Part shown: in pieces, positions 22,367 through 30,287 of the stretch
Layout: every line of letters starts with the position of its first letter
How positions within the stretch are numbered: position 1 is the first letter of the stretch
Source of the DNA: a virus
Strand: one strand, 5' to 3'
DNA length: 44,338 nt
IMG/VR virus record: IMGVR_UViG_3300025671_000123
Span: 1 to 44,338 of that record
The notes under the pieces: generated by a model
The model's database searches: none
Seen by the model: the letters and a program-made list of their open reading frames with translations, nothing else
What the model was told of the DNA's origin: nothing
Position numbers and translations under genes: made by a program

Positions 22367-24271
22367 TTATTCCTTTAAATTACCTTCATCTAATAGCGAC
22401 TCATCTTGCTCAAATACTAGCTGTTTGCGATTTATTGGAATCCTTTTAAGCATATCTTTATTTTGTAAATAAGTGGTTTTAGCTTCTAAAGCCATAGGAG
22501 AACCTCCTTTATATGTAGGACGTATTGAATCAGAATCATTTTTATCAGTATCCTTCATTCGTTTTGCACCCAATCTATCTTTACCAAAGTTACTATCTTG
22601 TGTATTAATATTAGAAACTTTTTCTTCAGGACGTCCTAATTTTTCATCATATCCAGCAGGCACATTGTCTGGTTCGTCATAGTATCTACCTTTACCATAT
22701 AATGAAGCTAAATCATGTGGGGTACCATATGATTGTCCTGTTTCTTGTGGATCATTTCCTTCAGATTCAATTTGAGTATTGCGGAATGTACGTTTAGCAT
22801 CCTCATTAACTAAATCTCTAAATTCAGTATATTCATCTTCACTAAAGTGGAAGATATGATCGTAAACAAAGTCAGAAGGGAATAATTTAGACTCCATCAT
22901 TTGAGTAGCCAATTCCATCTTTTCTTTCATTAATACTACTCTTTCTTGGTCATAGATAATTGAAGGAGTAGTTAAATTAAGTTCGAAATTAACCAAATCA
23001 TCACCATCATACCCTTGTGTATAAAGGTGTACAACCGCAATTTTGTATAATTCTGAGAGGATAATTCGTTGGATGCGTTCTACTGTACGAGCAAATCTAA
23101 TGTCCATAGAAGCTAATGTAGCTTTACCTTCTACATCTTCAGCATATCCTAGGAATGCCTTGGGAACTTTTAATGCCGCAAATAATTTATCTCTTAAGTA
23201 TTCAACATCTGTTATACCATCATACTGTAAGCCAGGTGTTGTTTCTATTTTAGTTGAAGCATCATTACCTCTAAGTGGGATATAAAAATCTTCTAAGAGG
23301 TTTTGCATATTATATTTTAAGTTGTAATCTCCCGTCTGTTGGTCAACATAAGGAGTACGTTTCATTTTTGAGATAGTCTTTTGCATAAAGTTTTCTACCT
23401 CAGCAGGTGGGATAGCACCTACATTTATATAAAAAATACGCTTTTCAGGAGCACGTACAATTCTGTGTACCAACATAGCATCCTCCATTAACACATATTG
23501 TTTAAATAATTTACGTGCGGGTTCTATATAACTTCTACCATATGGAAGATAATTTACATCTGATAAAAGTCTAAAGTGAGCGATTTCATAGTTGTCAAAA
23601 TAGATAGCTCTACTTTTTGTATTACCTCCTGCACTTTGCAAACCGCCAAAATAACCACCATATTCTCCACCTCCACTTAAACCATCAGGGTCAAATTTAA
23701 ATTTAACTTCTACTTGATGGTTGTTAGATTCACTAATTTTTTCTTCTCTAACAATATTATATGCAGTGTAAGGGATTACATTATAAACACCAAACTGATC
23801 TGCAATTTCTAACTTTAGGAAAAAATCACCATACTTACACATTTGGCGAATCCACATCCAAAGATTAAATTCTATATTTAAAACATCATAAAAAAGATTG
23901 TATAGAATTTTCTGTAAATTTTCGTCTGGGGATTTAATTTGGAGAACCTCACCCATAGCATTTTTAAGGGTAGATTCATCAGCTAATATATCTAAAGAGG
24001 AAGCAATGATAGCATCAGTATCCATTGCTTCATAATCAGAATATAATTGGGTTCTTAAAGTTTGATAATTTAATGCTGGATTGTATATGGGGGCTTGGTT
24101 AGTAGTATATAAACGATTATACCTATCAACCATTGAATTGGTTTCAACTTGTCCAGTTTGTTGGTAGTTACTAAAGTCTAATACTTTAAGCTTGTTACCG
24201 CCAACATTACGAATTAATACATCCGTAGAAAATAATCTTTTTAGTCTTGTAAATACGCTAGTATCAGCCAT
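22367..24271 (-). CDS. gp20: Portal protein, gp20-like
   Basis: Dodecameric portal through which DNA is packaged and ejected. The 634-aa protein (T4 gp20 is 524) contains characteristic blocks: YSDYEAMDTDAIIASSLDIL, WMWIRQMCKYGDFFLKLEI, YGRSYIEPARKLFKQYVLME (each 19-20 residues), and later VPKAFLGYAEDVEGKATLAS followed by MDIRFARTVERIQRIILSEL. The surplus length is mainly a hydrophilic C-terminal tail from about residue 500 (GTPHDLASLYGKGRYYDEPD and on), likely disordered. It is encoded directly after the terminase and before the prohead-core genes, matching T4 order 17...20-21-22-23. The start is ATG preceded by AT-rich sequence and a promoter-like motif. Confidence 0.93.
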   Translation of the reverse strand: MADTSVFTRLKRLFSTDVLIRNVGGNKLKVLDFSNYQQTGQVETNSMVDRYNRLYTTNQAPIYNPALNYQTLRTQLYSDYEAMDTDAIIASSLDILADESTLKNAMGEVLQIKSPDENLQKILYNLFYDVLNIEFNLWMWIRQMCKYGDFFLKLEIADQFGVYNVIPYTAYNIVREEKISESNNHQVEVKFKFDPDGLSGGGEYGGYFGGLQSAGGNTKSRAIYFDNYEIAHFRLLSDVNYLPYGRSYIEPARKLFKQYVLMEDAMLVHRIVRAPEKRIFYINVGAIPPAEVENFMQKTISKMKRTPYVDQQTGDYNLKYNMQNLLEDFYIPLRGNDASTKIETTPGLQYDGITDVEYLRDKLFAALKVPKAFLGYAEDVEGKATLASMDIRFARTVERIQRIILSELYKIAVVHLYTQGYDGDDLVNFELNLTTPSIIYDQERVVLMKEKMELATQMMESKLFPSDFVYDHIFHFSEDEYTEFRDLVNEDAKRTFRNTQIESEGNDPQETGQSYGTPHDLASLYGKGRYYDEPDNVPAGYDEKLGRPEEKVSNINTQDSNFGKDRLGAKRMKDTDKNDSDSIRPTYKGGSPMALEAKTTYLQNKDMLKRIPINRKQLVFEQDESLLDEGNLKE

Positions 24272-24287
24272 AGTATATTAATATATG

Positions 24288-24297
24288 AATAAATATT
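24288..24297 (-). promoter_or_regulatory. Promoter-like AATATTTATT motif before portal
   Basis: Coding strand TTTGTAATATTTATTC; it overlaps the terminase TAA stop and lies 16 nt before the portal ATG. Confidence 0.45.
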
Positions 24298-25867
24298 ACA
24301 AAAGCCAACTAAAGTCCTCAGTTCCTCCTTTTCCATTATCCATATGGTAAGGATTATCTTGTCCTGTAGAGAAATAAGCTCCTTGGTAATTAGTTGTTGT
24401 TTTATGAAAAGAACCTAAAGCTGCTTTTGTGACATCTACTCCGTGTTGTCTAAATTTAAGTGCAGTATCTCGTACATATAAGCCGATACCAAAGCTCATT
24501 ACTAAATCATCATTATAACCCGTTTGAGCTTCTGCTCTACCATGTTTCCAAATAAACGTTTTCATCTCTTCTACTAAACGTTTTGATTGAATAGTAACTC
24601 CTTTATCAGCAACATATTCTTGAAATTTACCAATGACCATAGGACGAGTCCTAGTTGACATTGTAAATCCTGCAGTCATACTTGAATTATTTTCATAATT
24701 CTGTAGGTATGAATCTACACTTACTGCGTCTGATTTAGGTGAATAATAAAGATTAGGATAATTACGTTCAATTATAGTTTGAATAGTACTCCACCCTATA
24801 TTAGCATTTTCTACTACTAACAAAGCATTATTGTATTCAGTTGCTATTGCTGTAAGTATATTACCAAAATCTTTGGTTGATACTTGTCCTTTATATTCAC
24901 CTACTTGGGTGGCATTTACTAAATCAAAAATATGAAATGCAGAATAATCTTTACCATCCCCTCTAGCTACGTCAGCTGATATTAGATATTGTCTAGTATA
25001 ATCAGCAGGTTCCCAAATCCATAAATTTTGATCTACTCCTCGTCTTTCAAGTGGTTCTCTTACTGTTGATTTTTCTATAAATTCAATATATTCTGGGTAG
25101 AATACTATATCGCCCGAAGTGCTAAAATCACAGTCACATTCTTGTGCTGCCATTCTAGGGTCTCCTAGTAATTCATCTTGCCTATCTCTCCATGTTTGGT
25201 CTCGTTCAGGGTGAACAAACCAAGGCAATTTAATGGGTAAAAATTCGTTTTCATTAGCTTCAGCTCTAACCCATGTTTGATGGAACCAATTACCTGTACC
25301 GTAAGGAGTAGATAGTGCTATACACCCACCCCCAGTAGCAAGGGTTTGTTGAGCTGAAGCCCATATCTCACCAATATTTTCAATAAAAGCAGCCTCATCA
25401 ATTAGTAGAAGAGAAACTGCTTCGGATCTACCTGCATCACTTGATGCTGAAGTTGCTTTGATTTGGGAGCCGTTTGCTAATCGAAGAGTTAGTTTATTAT
25501 TTTCTTCATAATCTACTTTAAGCCACGAAGGTAAATTTTCATACATAAATTTAACCTTTGTAACCATATTTTTAGCAGTTTCCTGTTTAGTAGCTATACA
25601 AAGTATATTTTTATCCTTATGGAAAATCATTAACCATAAGGAATATCCTGCTGATAAAGTAGATATACCTAACTGACGAGACTTAAGTATAATTGAATAA
25701 GGATTATCTTGGAATAAGTGTAAAACTTTTTCTTGGAAAGGATATAAATGAAAGTTGATTCTACCCCTTTGTGGATGTTGAATCATACAGTATTTTTTCA
25801 TAAAGTGTACAGGATCTTGAGCACACTTTAAATATTCTTGCCTTATTATTTGTTTTAAATCACTCAC
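24296..25867 (-). CDS. gp17: Terminase large subunit, gp17-like
   Basis: DNA-packaging motor ATPase and headful nuclease. In the 523-aa product the adenine/Walker A region reads ILKSRQLGIST (60-70) and Walker B LLLIDEAAF (153-161) with Asp157-Glu158. Coupling motif ALSTPYGTGN (184-193) follows. The C-terminal RNase H-like nuclease carries ISADVARGDGKDYSA (297-309, Asp299), LVVENANIGWS (350-360, Glu353) and a distal YNDDLVMSFGIG. It is shorter than T4 gp17 (610). The start is GTG, chosen because it overlaps the upstream TGA (GTGAGTGA) and precedes a natural N-terminus MSDLKQIIRQEYLKC. No small terminase gene is visible beside it. Confidence 0.94.
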   Translation of the reverse strand: MSDLKQIIRQEYLKCAQDPVHFMKKYCMIQHPQRGRINFHLYPFQEKVLHLFQDNPYSIILKSRQLGISTLSAGYSLWLMIFHKDKNILCIATKQETAKNMVTKVKFMYENLPSWLKVDYEENNKLTLRLANGSQIKATSASSDAGRSEAVSLLLIDEAAFIENIGEIWASAQQTLATGGGCIALSTPYGTGNWFHQTWVRAEANENEFLPIKLPWFVHPERDQTWRDRQDELLGDPRMAAQECDCDFSTSGDIVFYPEYIEFIEKSTVREPLERRGVDQNLWIWEPADYTRQYLISADVARGDGKDYSAFHIFDLVNATQVGEYKGQVSTKDFGNILTAIATEYNNALLVVENANIGWSTIQTIIERNYPNLYYSPKSDAVSVDSYLQNYENNSSMTAGFTMSTRTRPMVIGKFQEYVADKGVTIQSKRLVEEMKTFIWKHGRAEAQTGYNDDLVMSFGIGLYVRDTALKFRQHGVDVTKAALGSFHKTTTNYQGAYFSTGQDNPYHMDNGKGGTEDFSWLL

Positions 25868-26270
25868 TTTTTAATATAACAGGAAGCACAGCCGTTAAAA
25901 TAGTAGTTAAAAATGTAAAATTACGGGTATTTCTTAATTTAGTAATTTTTTCTTCTTTGTTTGTAACTTCTACCTGTAAAGCAGAAGTTTGATTAAGAAT
26001 TTCTTTATTCACCTTAAATAAGGAGTCGGTGGTAAGTTTATATTCTTCTAGTAAAACCTGGTTTAGAGATATAGTAGAGTTTAAATCATTAATTTCTACT
26101 TTTAATGAATCCCTTTCTTGTTTGCAAAAATCATATAAAGTAAGCTCACCAGCAATTTGACGAGCATAACCTGTAGGAATACTAATTAAAGAATCAGTAT
26201 CCGTAGCGGTTTGAGAAAAAAGTGGTAAGCTCATTGTGAGACATACCATTAATTTTAGATACTTTATCAT
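25860..26270 (-). CDS. Secreted, C-terminally anchored spanin-like protein
   Basis: 136-aa protein with an N-terminal signal sequence (residues 1-20, MIKYLKLMVCLTMSLPLFSQ), whose FSQ end is typical of flavobacterial signal peptides. A Thr/Asp-rich stretch follows, then a coiled-coil-like helix (about 50-112), then a hydrophobic C-terminus FTFLTTILTAVLPVIL (about 118-133) that could span a membrane. Signal peptide plus periplasmic helix plus C-terminal anchor is the layout of a spanin-type lysis protein, but there is no convincing lipobox around Cys10. Its start lies 77 nt inside the next upstream gene, a nested arrangement common in spanin pairs. Function is inferred; a tape- or fibre-associated role is not excluded. 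Confidence 0.6.
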   Translation of the reverse strand: MIKYLKLMVCLTMSLPLFSQTATDTDSLISIPTGYARQIAGELTLYDFCKQERDSLKVEINDLNSTISLNQVLLEEYKLTTDSLFKVNKEILNQTSALQVEVTNKEEKITKLRNTRNFTFLTTILTAVLPVILKSE

Positions 26271-26568
26271 TATAATCCTTTTTTAATCTATTTAACTCTT
26301 TAGTTCTAGTTGAAATAGCAGAATTTAAACTGTCTATTTCATTTTGGGTTGAATTTACTAATAATTCTAATTCTTCTTTTGAAGATTCTAAATTTAAAAG
26401 TTCAGTAGAATATTTAGATTTTTCTTGATCAAGTAAATCATTAAATTTTTGTTCAGCTTCTATTTTTGCTTTATTTACAAAATCATTTACTATAAACCAA
26501 ATTACTCCCCCTCCTATCAACATTCCTAATAAAAAAATTAACCCATATATGGTAAGTTGAAATTTCAT
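26194..26568 (-). CDS. Inner-membrane spanin-like coiled-coil protein
   Basis: 124-aa protein with an N-terminal transmembrane helix (IYGLIFLLGMLIGGGVIWFI, about 7-26). A long charged coiled coil follows (about 30-110), then a short conserved-looking end MSHNELTTFFSNRYGY. This is the architecture of an i-spanin, which crosses the periplasm and pairs with an outer-membrane partner to fuse the membranes at lysis. The likely partner gene overlaps its 3' end by 77 nt in another frame. No holin or endolysin is visible adjacent, so the lysis assignment rests on topology. The ATG is preceded by the AATATTTATT motif. Confidence 0.62.
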   Translation of the reverse strand: MKFQLTIYGLIFLLGMLIGGGVIWFIVNDFVNKAKIEAEQKFNDLLDQEKSKYSTELLNLESSKEELELLVNSTQNEIDSLNSAISTRTKELNRLKKDYNDKVSKINGMSHNELTTFFSNRYGY

Positions 26569-26573
26569 CTATT

Positions 26574-26583
26574 AATAAATATT
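26574..26583 (-). promoter_or_regulatory. Promoter-like AATATTTATT motif before the spanin-like pair
   Basis: Coding strand TTAATATTTATTAATAGATG, overlapping the stop codon of the upstream ATPase gene; the ATG follows within 5 nt. Confidence 0.42.
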
Positions 26584-27103
26584 AACGTTTGATAGTTTTT
26601 AAAATTTGCGCAATGCGCTCATCAGTCGATCCCTTAATAGTATAAAAGATAGGACGACATTCAAACAATAATTTTTGAATTTCTTCATCAATTTCTTTTC
26701 TATATTCAGCATTTGTTTCTCTAACACCATTATCCTCTATACCTAATCCCTCTGGTGAGATATAAAATATAAAGTCATATTGTTTTATGAATCGTTTAGC
26801 ATATTCTTTAAACGCATCACCATCTAAATAACTTACTCTTTTAGCGCAATTAGTAAATGCCATAACATCAATAATTGTTCTATCAGTAATAAGATTTTCT
26901 TGCATTAATTCAGTAACACGTTCTGCAAGGAATATAGTTTGACCCTCAATAGTAGTTTCATGATTCAATGGTATACCCAATGAACTAAGATACTTACTAC
27001 GTTCAGTAGCAAAATTATATCCTTTAAATTCAGGTAATTCTTTCAACGCATTAACAAGCGTTGTTTTACCTACCGACATTGTCCCACAAAAACCTATTTT
27101 CAT
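26582..27103 (-). CDS. NadR-like P-loop ATPase/kinase
   Basis: 173-aa P-loop NTPase resembling the kinase domain of NadR (nicotinamide riboside kinase) and related AAA_28 proteins. Walker A is GTMSVGKT (7-14) followed by TLVNALKEL. FATERSKYLSSLGIP (31-45), ITDRTIIDVMAFTN (72-85) and the stretch YDFIFYISPEGLGIEDNGVR (109-128) follow the NadR-kinase pattern, including the substrate-shaping loop. It ends in a short helix. If it phosphorylates nicotinamide riboside, it would feed the adenylyltransferase-like domain encoded at 35373-37499; substrate specificity cannot be proved from sequence. It sits 11 nt downstream of the 85-aa gene in the FAD oxidoreductase operon. Confidence 0.7.
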   Translation of the reverse strand: MKIGFCGTMSVGKTTLVNALKELPEFKGYNFATERSKYLSSLGIPLNHETTIEGQTIFLAERVTELMQENLITDRTIIDVMAFTNCAKRVSYLDGDAFKEYAKRFIKQYDFIFYISPEGLGIEDNGVRETNAEYRKEIDEEIQKLLFECRPIFYTIKGSTDERIAQILKTIKR

Positions 27104-27114
27104 TGTAATACTAT

Positions 27115-27372
27115 TTAACCTCCTTGACGTGCTGATTCTCTCATTGCAGGATTCTTATACCATGGAACCCCATTTCTATCTCGTTTGATTTCTTTCCACT
27201 CTTCTTCAGTATATTTAATACCATAAAGATAATATTCTCTATTGCGATAAACACCCTCAGGTATAAGAGCAGGTCCTTCCCAATTATGTAATTTACCATC
27301 CCAGTGATGTACAATAGTACCATCAGGGGTTTTCATTTTCTTTGGCTTTGGCCACTTATTATCTTTTTCCAT
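27115..27372 (-). CDS. Small hypothetical phage protein (85 aa)
   Basis: 85-residue hydrophilic protein with the pattern WDGKLHNWEGPALIPEGVYR followed by EYYLYGIKYTEEEWKEIKRD. It resembles a family of small phage proteins in which an H-x-x-(D/E)-GPA core is followed by Y...YG; I do not know a function for it. Short repeated Trp/Tyr-Gly turns suggest a small beta fold. It lies 5 nt after the FAD oxidoreductase gene and 11 nt before the NadR-like gene, so it is probably co-expressed with both. Confidence 0.6.
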   Translation of the reverse strand: MEKDNKWPKPKKMKTPDGTIVHHWDGKLHNWEGPALIPEGVYRNREYYLYGIKYTEEEWKEIKRDRNGVPWYKNPAMRESARQGG

Positions 27373-27377
27373 TTTTT

Positions 27378-28832
27378 TTATTTTTTAGGCATTGTTAAAC
27401 CACCAATATAATTTGCATCTTCTAAGTGAAAAAATAATTCTTCATTATTACAGTGAATAATATATTCTGCTACGTAAGTTCCTTGTGCTCCTGATACTGT
27501 GATTCCTCGAGCACTTAGTGCATCACCTACAAAATGTACATTATTAAAATCAGCAAGTGCTAATGTATCATAATCTACAAGAGGTTCAGGTGAAAGATAT
27601 TTTACTTCAGGAATGTACATACCCCAATCATCTCCTAATGTTGGGAATACTTTTTTCATATCTTCAATAAAATCTTCAATATAGGTAAAATAACCTTGGA
27701 AAGCATCTCGTACTTCTTGAAGTCCTTCTTCGTTAATATAATGTGCTTTTACCCAATCACCTTCTGATGTGTGGGTTTTTTCTCGTGAAGGGGAATAATA
27801 TAGACCCGCTTTATACTTAGATTCAAATCTACCTATAGCACGTTTTCCTCCGTATCCTTCACCACTAACAATACCTGTTTTTTGTACTTTAGAAACCAAT
27901 TCACGAGACCAATCAAATGGATTATCAATCCCTTGAACCTCCATTAAAATACCAAAATTAGTCATATCATTACGATATGCTTCATCTTTTTTGGCATGAC
28001 CATTGTAACTATAATCTCCATAAGTTTCCTCAAGTGCTACATATGCTGCATTGTTATTAGTACAAAATGAACGGAGTGATACACCTTCATCATCAAATTT
28101 ACGATATAATTTAAAATCATAACTTACATCAATAAGCTTTTGAAAGTGTTTTTGTGGTGCTTCAAAACGTACACCAATTTGTACTGGTTTTGGTTCGGTT
28201 GGGAAGTTATATTTTTCGGCTAATTTTTTACCAAAATCAATTCCTGATTTACCCACACCAAAAATCAAGCGGTCATATTCAAATGAATGTTCTAAATCTG
28301 ATTGTGGAGTAGAAGGTGTTTGATGATACCAACCTGTTTGATTTTCAAAGTCAATTGAAACTACCTTAGATTGCCATTCAAATTTAACACCCTTATCACA
28401 AAGATAATCGTACCAATTTTTACCAATTTCATGCAAGTAATCTGTACCTACGTGCCATACTGGGAATAATCGAAGTCCAAAGTATGGTTTAATAAAATCT
28501 GGTTCTGCTTCTGGGTTTGAGCATTGTACTTCCTCTGGTTTGGGGTGAAAACGTTTAAAGTTGGTGATTACCTCATCAAACAATTCCATTGCCTTTTCCT
28601 CACCACAATACTTAGACATATGTCCTCCAATTGCTGTGTGGTAAGTAAGTTTACCATCACTCCATCCTCCAGCACCCATAAAACCTGTCATTACTTCTTC
28701 AGGTTTGCGCTTGTAAGGATCATTACCCATATCAATGATGGTAATATGATCACCCGGATAACCATTATCTACTAATTTAGTAGCAGCATTTACGCCTGCT
28801 ACACCTGCTCCGATTATTACTATTTTTTCCAT
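27378..28832 (-). CDS. FAD-dependent oxidoreductase
   Basis: 484-aa flavoprotein of the NAD(P)/FAD-dependent dehydrogenase type, soluble by sequence. The N-terminal Rossmann motif reads IVIIGAGVAGVNAATKL (4-20) with GAGVAG at 8-13. The C-terminal FAD block reads VHFVGDALSARGITVSG (432-448) with the ribityl-contacting Asp437. The middle includes RLIFGVGKSGIDFGKKLAEK. It resembles the uncharacterised FAD-dependent dehydrogenase group (COG2509-like); the substrate is unknown. Such a gene is unusual in T4-like late regions and may be an auxiliary metabolic or redox-balancing gene. It is the first gene after a terminator and is preceded by an ATATTTA-type motif. Confidence 0.83.
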   Translation of the reverse strand: MEKIVIIGAGVAGVNAATKLVDNGYPGDHITIIDMGNDPYKRKPEEVMTGFMGAGGWSDGKLTYHTAIGGHMSKYCGEEKAMELFDEVITNFKRFHPKPEEVQCSNPEAEPDFIKPYFGLRLFPVWHVGTDYLHEIGKNWYDYLCDKGVKFEWQSKVVSIDFENQTGWYHQTPSTPQSDLEHSFEYDRLIFGVGKSGIDFGKKLAEKYNFPTEPKPVQIGVRFEAPQKHFQKLIDVSYDFKLYRKFDDEGVSLRSFCTNNNAAYVALEETYGDYSYNGHAKKDEAYRNDMTNFGILMEVQGIDNPFDWSRELVSKVQKTGIVSGEGYGGKRAIGRFESKYKAGLYYSPSREKTHTSEGDWVKAHYINEEGLQEVRDAFQGYFTYIEDFIEDMKKVFPTLGDDWGMYIPEVKYLSPEPLVDYDTLALADFNNVHFVGDALSARGITVSGAQGTYVAEYIIHCNNEELFFHLEDANYIGGLTMPKK

Positions 28833-28850
28833 TTTATAATTTGAAGTTGT

Positions 28851-28860
28851 CTAAATATAC
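28851..28860 (-). promoter_or_regulatory. Promoter-like GTATATTTAG motif
   Basis: Coding strand CGTATATTTAGACAA, 18 nt before the FAD oxidoreductase ATG and immediately after the terminator T-tract. A divergent copy of the ATATTTAT core. Confidence 0.42.
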
Positions 28861-28869
28861 GAAAAAAAA

Positions 28870-28897
28870 GTGACGTCATCAAGTTTGATGACGCCAC
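28870..28897 (-). terminator. Rho-independent terminator after the 114-aa gene
   Basis: On the minus strand the arms GTGGCGTCATCA/TGATGACGTCAC (one mismatch) close on a 4-nt loop and run into eight T residues. The hairpin begins 51 nt beyond the stop of the 114-aa gene and separates the accessory cluster from the FAD oxidoreductase operon. Confidence 0.88.
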
Positions 28898-28947
28898 AGC
28901 TGTCTAAATTTTTAATAAGATCGGTGGGCTATGAATCCACCTATAAA

Positions 28948-29292
28948 TTATACACTATAAGTCCAATCACTTTCAGTTAACCCCCAAGCTCCATTAATTT
29001 GGGATAAAGCATAATACAATGCTGCTTCTTCTTGTTTACCAAATTCATCAGTAGAGGTGAAAGTTTGGGATTCAAAAAACGTATTCCAATCTGCTTCAGA
29101 AATATTGTACCCTAACCCCGCTACATAAGCATTAGATCCACTTACTTTTACTGGGAGTTGGAGCATCACATTATGGTAATTTCCTCCATCATTTTGGTAA
29201 ATAATTTGTTCAGGTACTATTTCTAGTACTCCTGAAGCTTGGGTTTCTGCATTGTATACTACAGATGTATTTGAAGTTAATTTATGGGACAT
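28948..29292 (-). CDS. Hypothetical 114-aa protein
   Basis: Not recognised. The N-terminal half is beta-like (TSVVYNAETQASGVLEIVPE, VMLQLPVKVSGSNAYVAGLG) and the C-terminal half is helical with aromatic residues (SEADWNTFFESQTFTSTDEF, ALSQINGAWGLTESDWTYSV). Its length and composition resemble small fibre- or baseplate-associated phage proteins, but no motif proves it. The start shares bases with the stop of the histone-like gene (TAATG), and a terminator follows. It is therefore the last gene of the accessory cluster transcript. Confidence 0.6.
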   Translation of the reverse strand: MSHKLTSNTSVVYNAETQASGVLEIVPEQIIYQNDGGNYHNVMLQLPVKVSGSNAYVAGLGYNISEADWNTFFESQTFTSTDEFGKQEEAALYYALSQINGAWGLTESDWTYSV

Positions 29293-29462
29293 TATGCTTT
29301 ATCTTCTGCTACAGATGCTTTTCTGTATTCAGTTACTAATTTTTTGAGTTCACCTAAAGCTTTTCTAGCTCTACCATGAGCTGCTTTAGATTTACCGTTG
29401 TGTTCAGCCTTGAACGTTTCGTACAAGTGCTCAATCTGTTCAAATAACTCTTGACTATCCAT
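29292..29462 (-). CDS. Hc1-like mini-histone (56 aa)
   Basis: I translated this short gene directly: it starts MDSQELFEQIEHLYETFK and reads on through KAAHGRARKALGELKKLVTEYR to a TAA shared with the next ATG. The pattern F..(I/L)..L...F...(H/K)NGKSKAAHGRARKAL-(G/Q)ELKKL matches the Bacteroidota Hc1 (histone H1-like) family, whose members are short basic helical proteins thought to bind DNA. It overlaps the cupin-like gene by 8 nt. It could condense packaged DNA or modify host nucleoid structure; which of these is unknown. It is easily missed because of its length. Confidence 0.72.
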   Translation of the reverse strand: MDSQELFEQIEHLYETFKAEHNGKSKAAHGRARKALGELKKLVTEYRKASVAEDKA

Positions 29463-29709
29463 TTTTTATAATTTTAATTGTTAATTTTCCGTTTCCTTTT
29501 ATTACACGATGTAAATATCCACGAGGAATATCAAACGTTGTATTTTCTTTTAATTCAAATGGGAGTTCATTATCAAATTGAAATTTCCACCCATTTCCTT
29601 CTATAACTTCTATTGTTCTATCTTCTTGATCTTCGTGCCAAATTAATGACATTGGGTCTACGTCTTCAGCAAATGTTCTTATATTTGAATTGTCTGTGTA
29701 AGGATTCAT
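29455..29709 (-). CDS. Cupin-like small protein (84 aa)
   Basis: 84-residue protein with the sequence TFAEDVDPMSLIWHEDQEDR followed by WKFQFDNELPFELKENTTFD and IPRGYLHRVIKGNGKLTIKI. The spaced H...E and terminal IPxGxxHR strand pattern resembles a mini-cupin; His36 and His67 could bind a metal. This family recurs in T4-like phages of marine bacteria but I know no demonstrated function. It overlaps the 192-aa gene stop by one base and the mini-histone start by 8 nt, so the group is translationally coupled. Confidence 0.65.
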   Translation of the reverse strand: MNPYTDNSNIRTFAEDVDPMSLIWHEDQEDRTIEVIEGNGWKFQFDNELPFELKENTTFDIPRGYLHRVIKGNGKLTIKIIKNG

Positions 29710-30287
29710 TATCCTGCTATATCACTAAGTACATTTTTAAAGATAGCGTGTACTTCTTTACCTTTAACTAAAGATTTTAAAGTATACAAACCACCTTTAA
29801 GATAACTAGCTTTTTTAAGATATCCAACAGCATTACCTCCTGCTTGGCCTGCCATCATTAAAATCACAATAGCATAAAGAACACTGGCAATTTGGTCTTG
29901 TTTCTTTTTATCTTTAGTAAATAAACTGACTATTCTTCTAATAGGAGCTTGGAATGCTTTTTCGTTATCGTGGGTCCACTTATAAATTTTAGCTGCTGCT
30001 TCTTTACCCTTACCCCAATCTCGTTTTTCAGCTTGTTTTTTAACAAATTTAGCAAGCATATTTGCTACTGTATTTGATAAAAGGATATATCCAATTATAC
30101 CTACTACACCAGCAACTTCATTTAATTCTTCTTCTTTACCTTCTAATTCATCTTCAATAGCAGTAGCTAATTCAGCACCTAAAGCATCAAACTCAGTATC
30201 AAATGCTGCTTCTTCTTTATCTTCCGCTTCTTGGAGGAGATAATTATTTTTTAAATATGCTTTGTAGTCGAAATTGTTCATTACCAA
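29709..30287 (-). CDS. Membrane-associated protein with CTS-like N-terminus (192 aa)
   Basis: No named family. The N-terminus MVMNNFDYKAYLKNNYLLQE|AEDKEE contains a Leu-x-Glu cut site (Glu20) behind an amphipathic stretch. An acidic linker (21-55) follows. Two hydrophobic segments, about 58-78 (VAGVVGIIGYILLSNTVANM) and 133-150 (IASVLYAIVILMMAGQAG), could insert in a membrane. Basic loops lie between and after them. If the start is a capsid-targeting sequence, this protein could be packaged and released on ejection, forming a membrane pore or channel; this is inferred. The start overlaps the 213-aa gene by 7 nt. Confidence 0.62.
   Translation of the reverse strand: MVMNNFDYKAYLKNNYLLQEAEDKEEAAFDTEFDALGAELATAIEDELEGKEEELNEVAGVVGIIGYILLSNTVANMLAKFVKKQAEKRDWGKGKEAAAKIYKWTHDNEKAFQAPIRRIVSLFTKDKKKQDQIASVLYAIVILMMAGQAGGNAVGYLKKASYLKGGLYTLKSLVKGKEVHAIFKNVLSDIAG

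Noticed and set aside
27141-27323. 60-codon frame inside the 85-aa gene
   Set aside because: Same strand but a different frame from the well-formed 85-aa product; hydrophobic composition looks like a frame-shifted reading.
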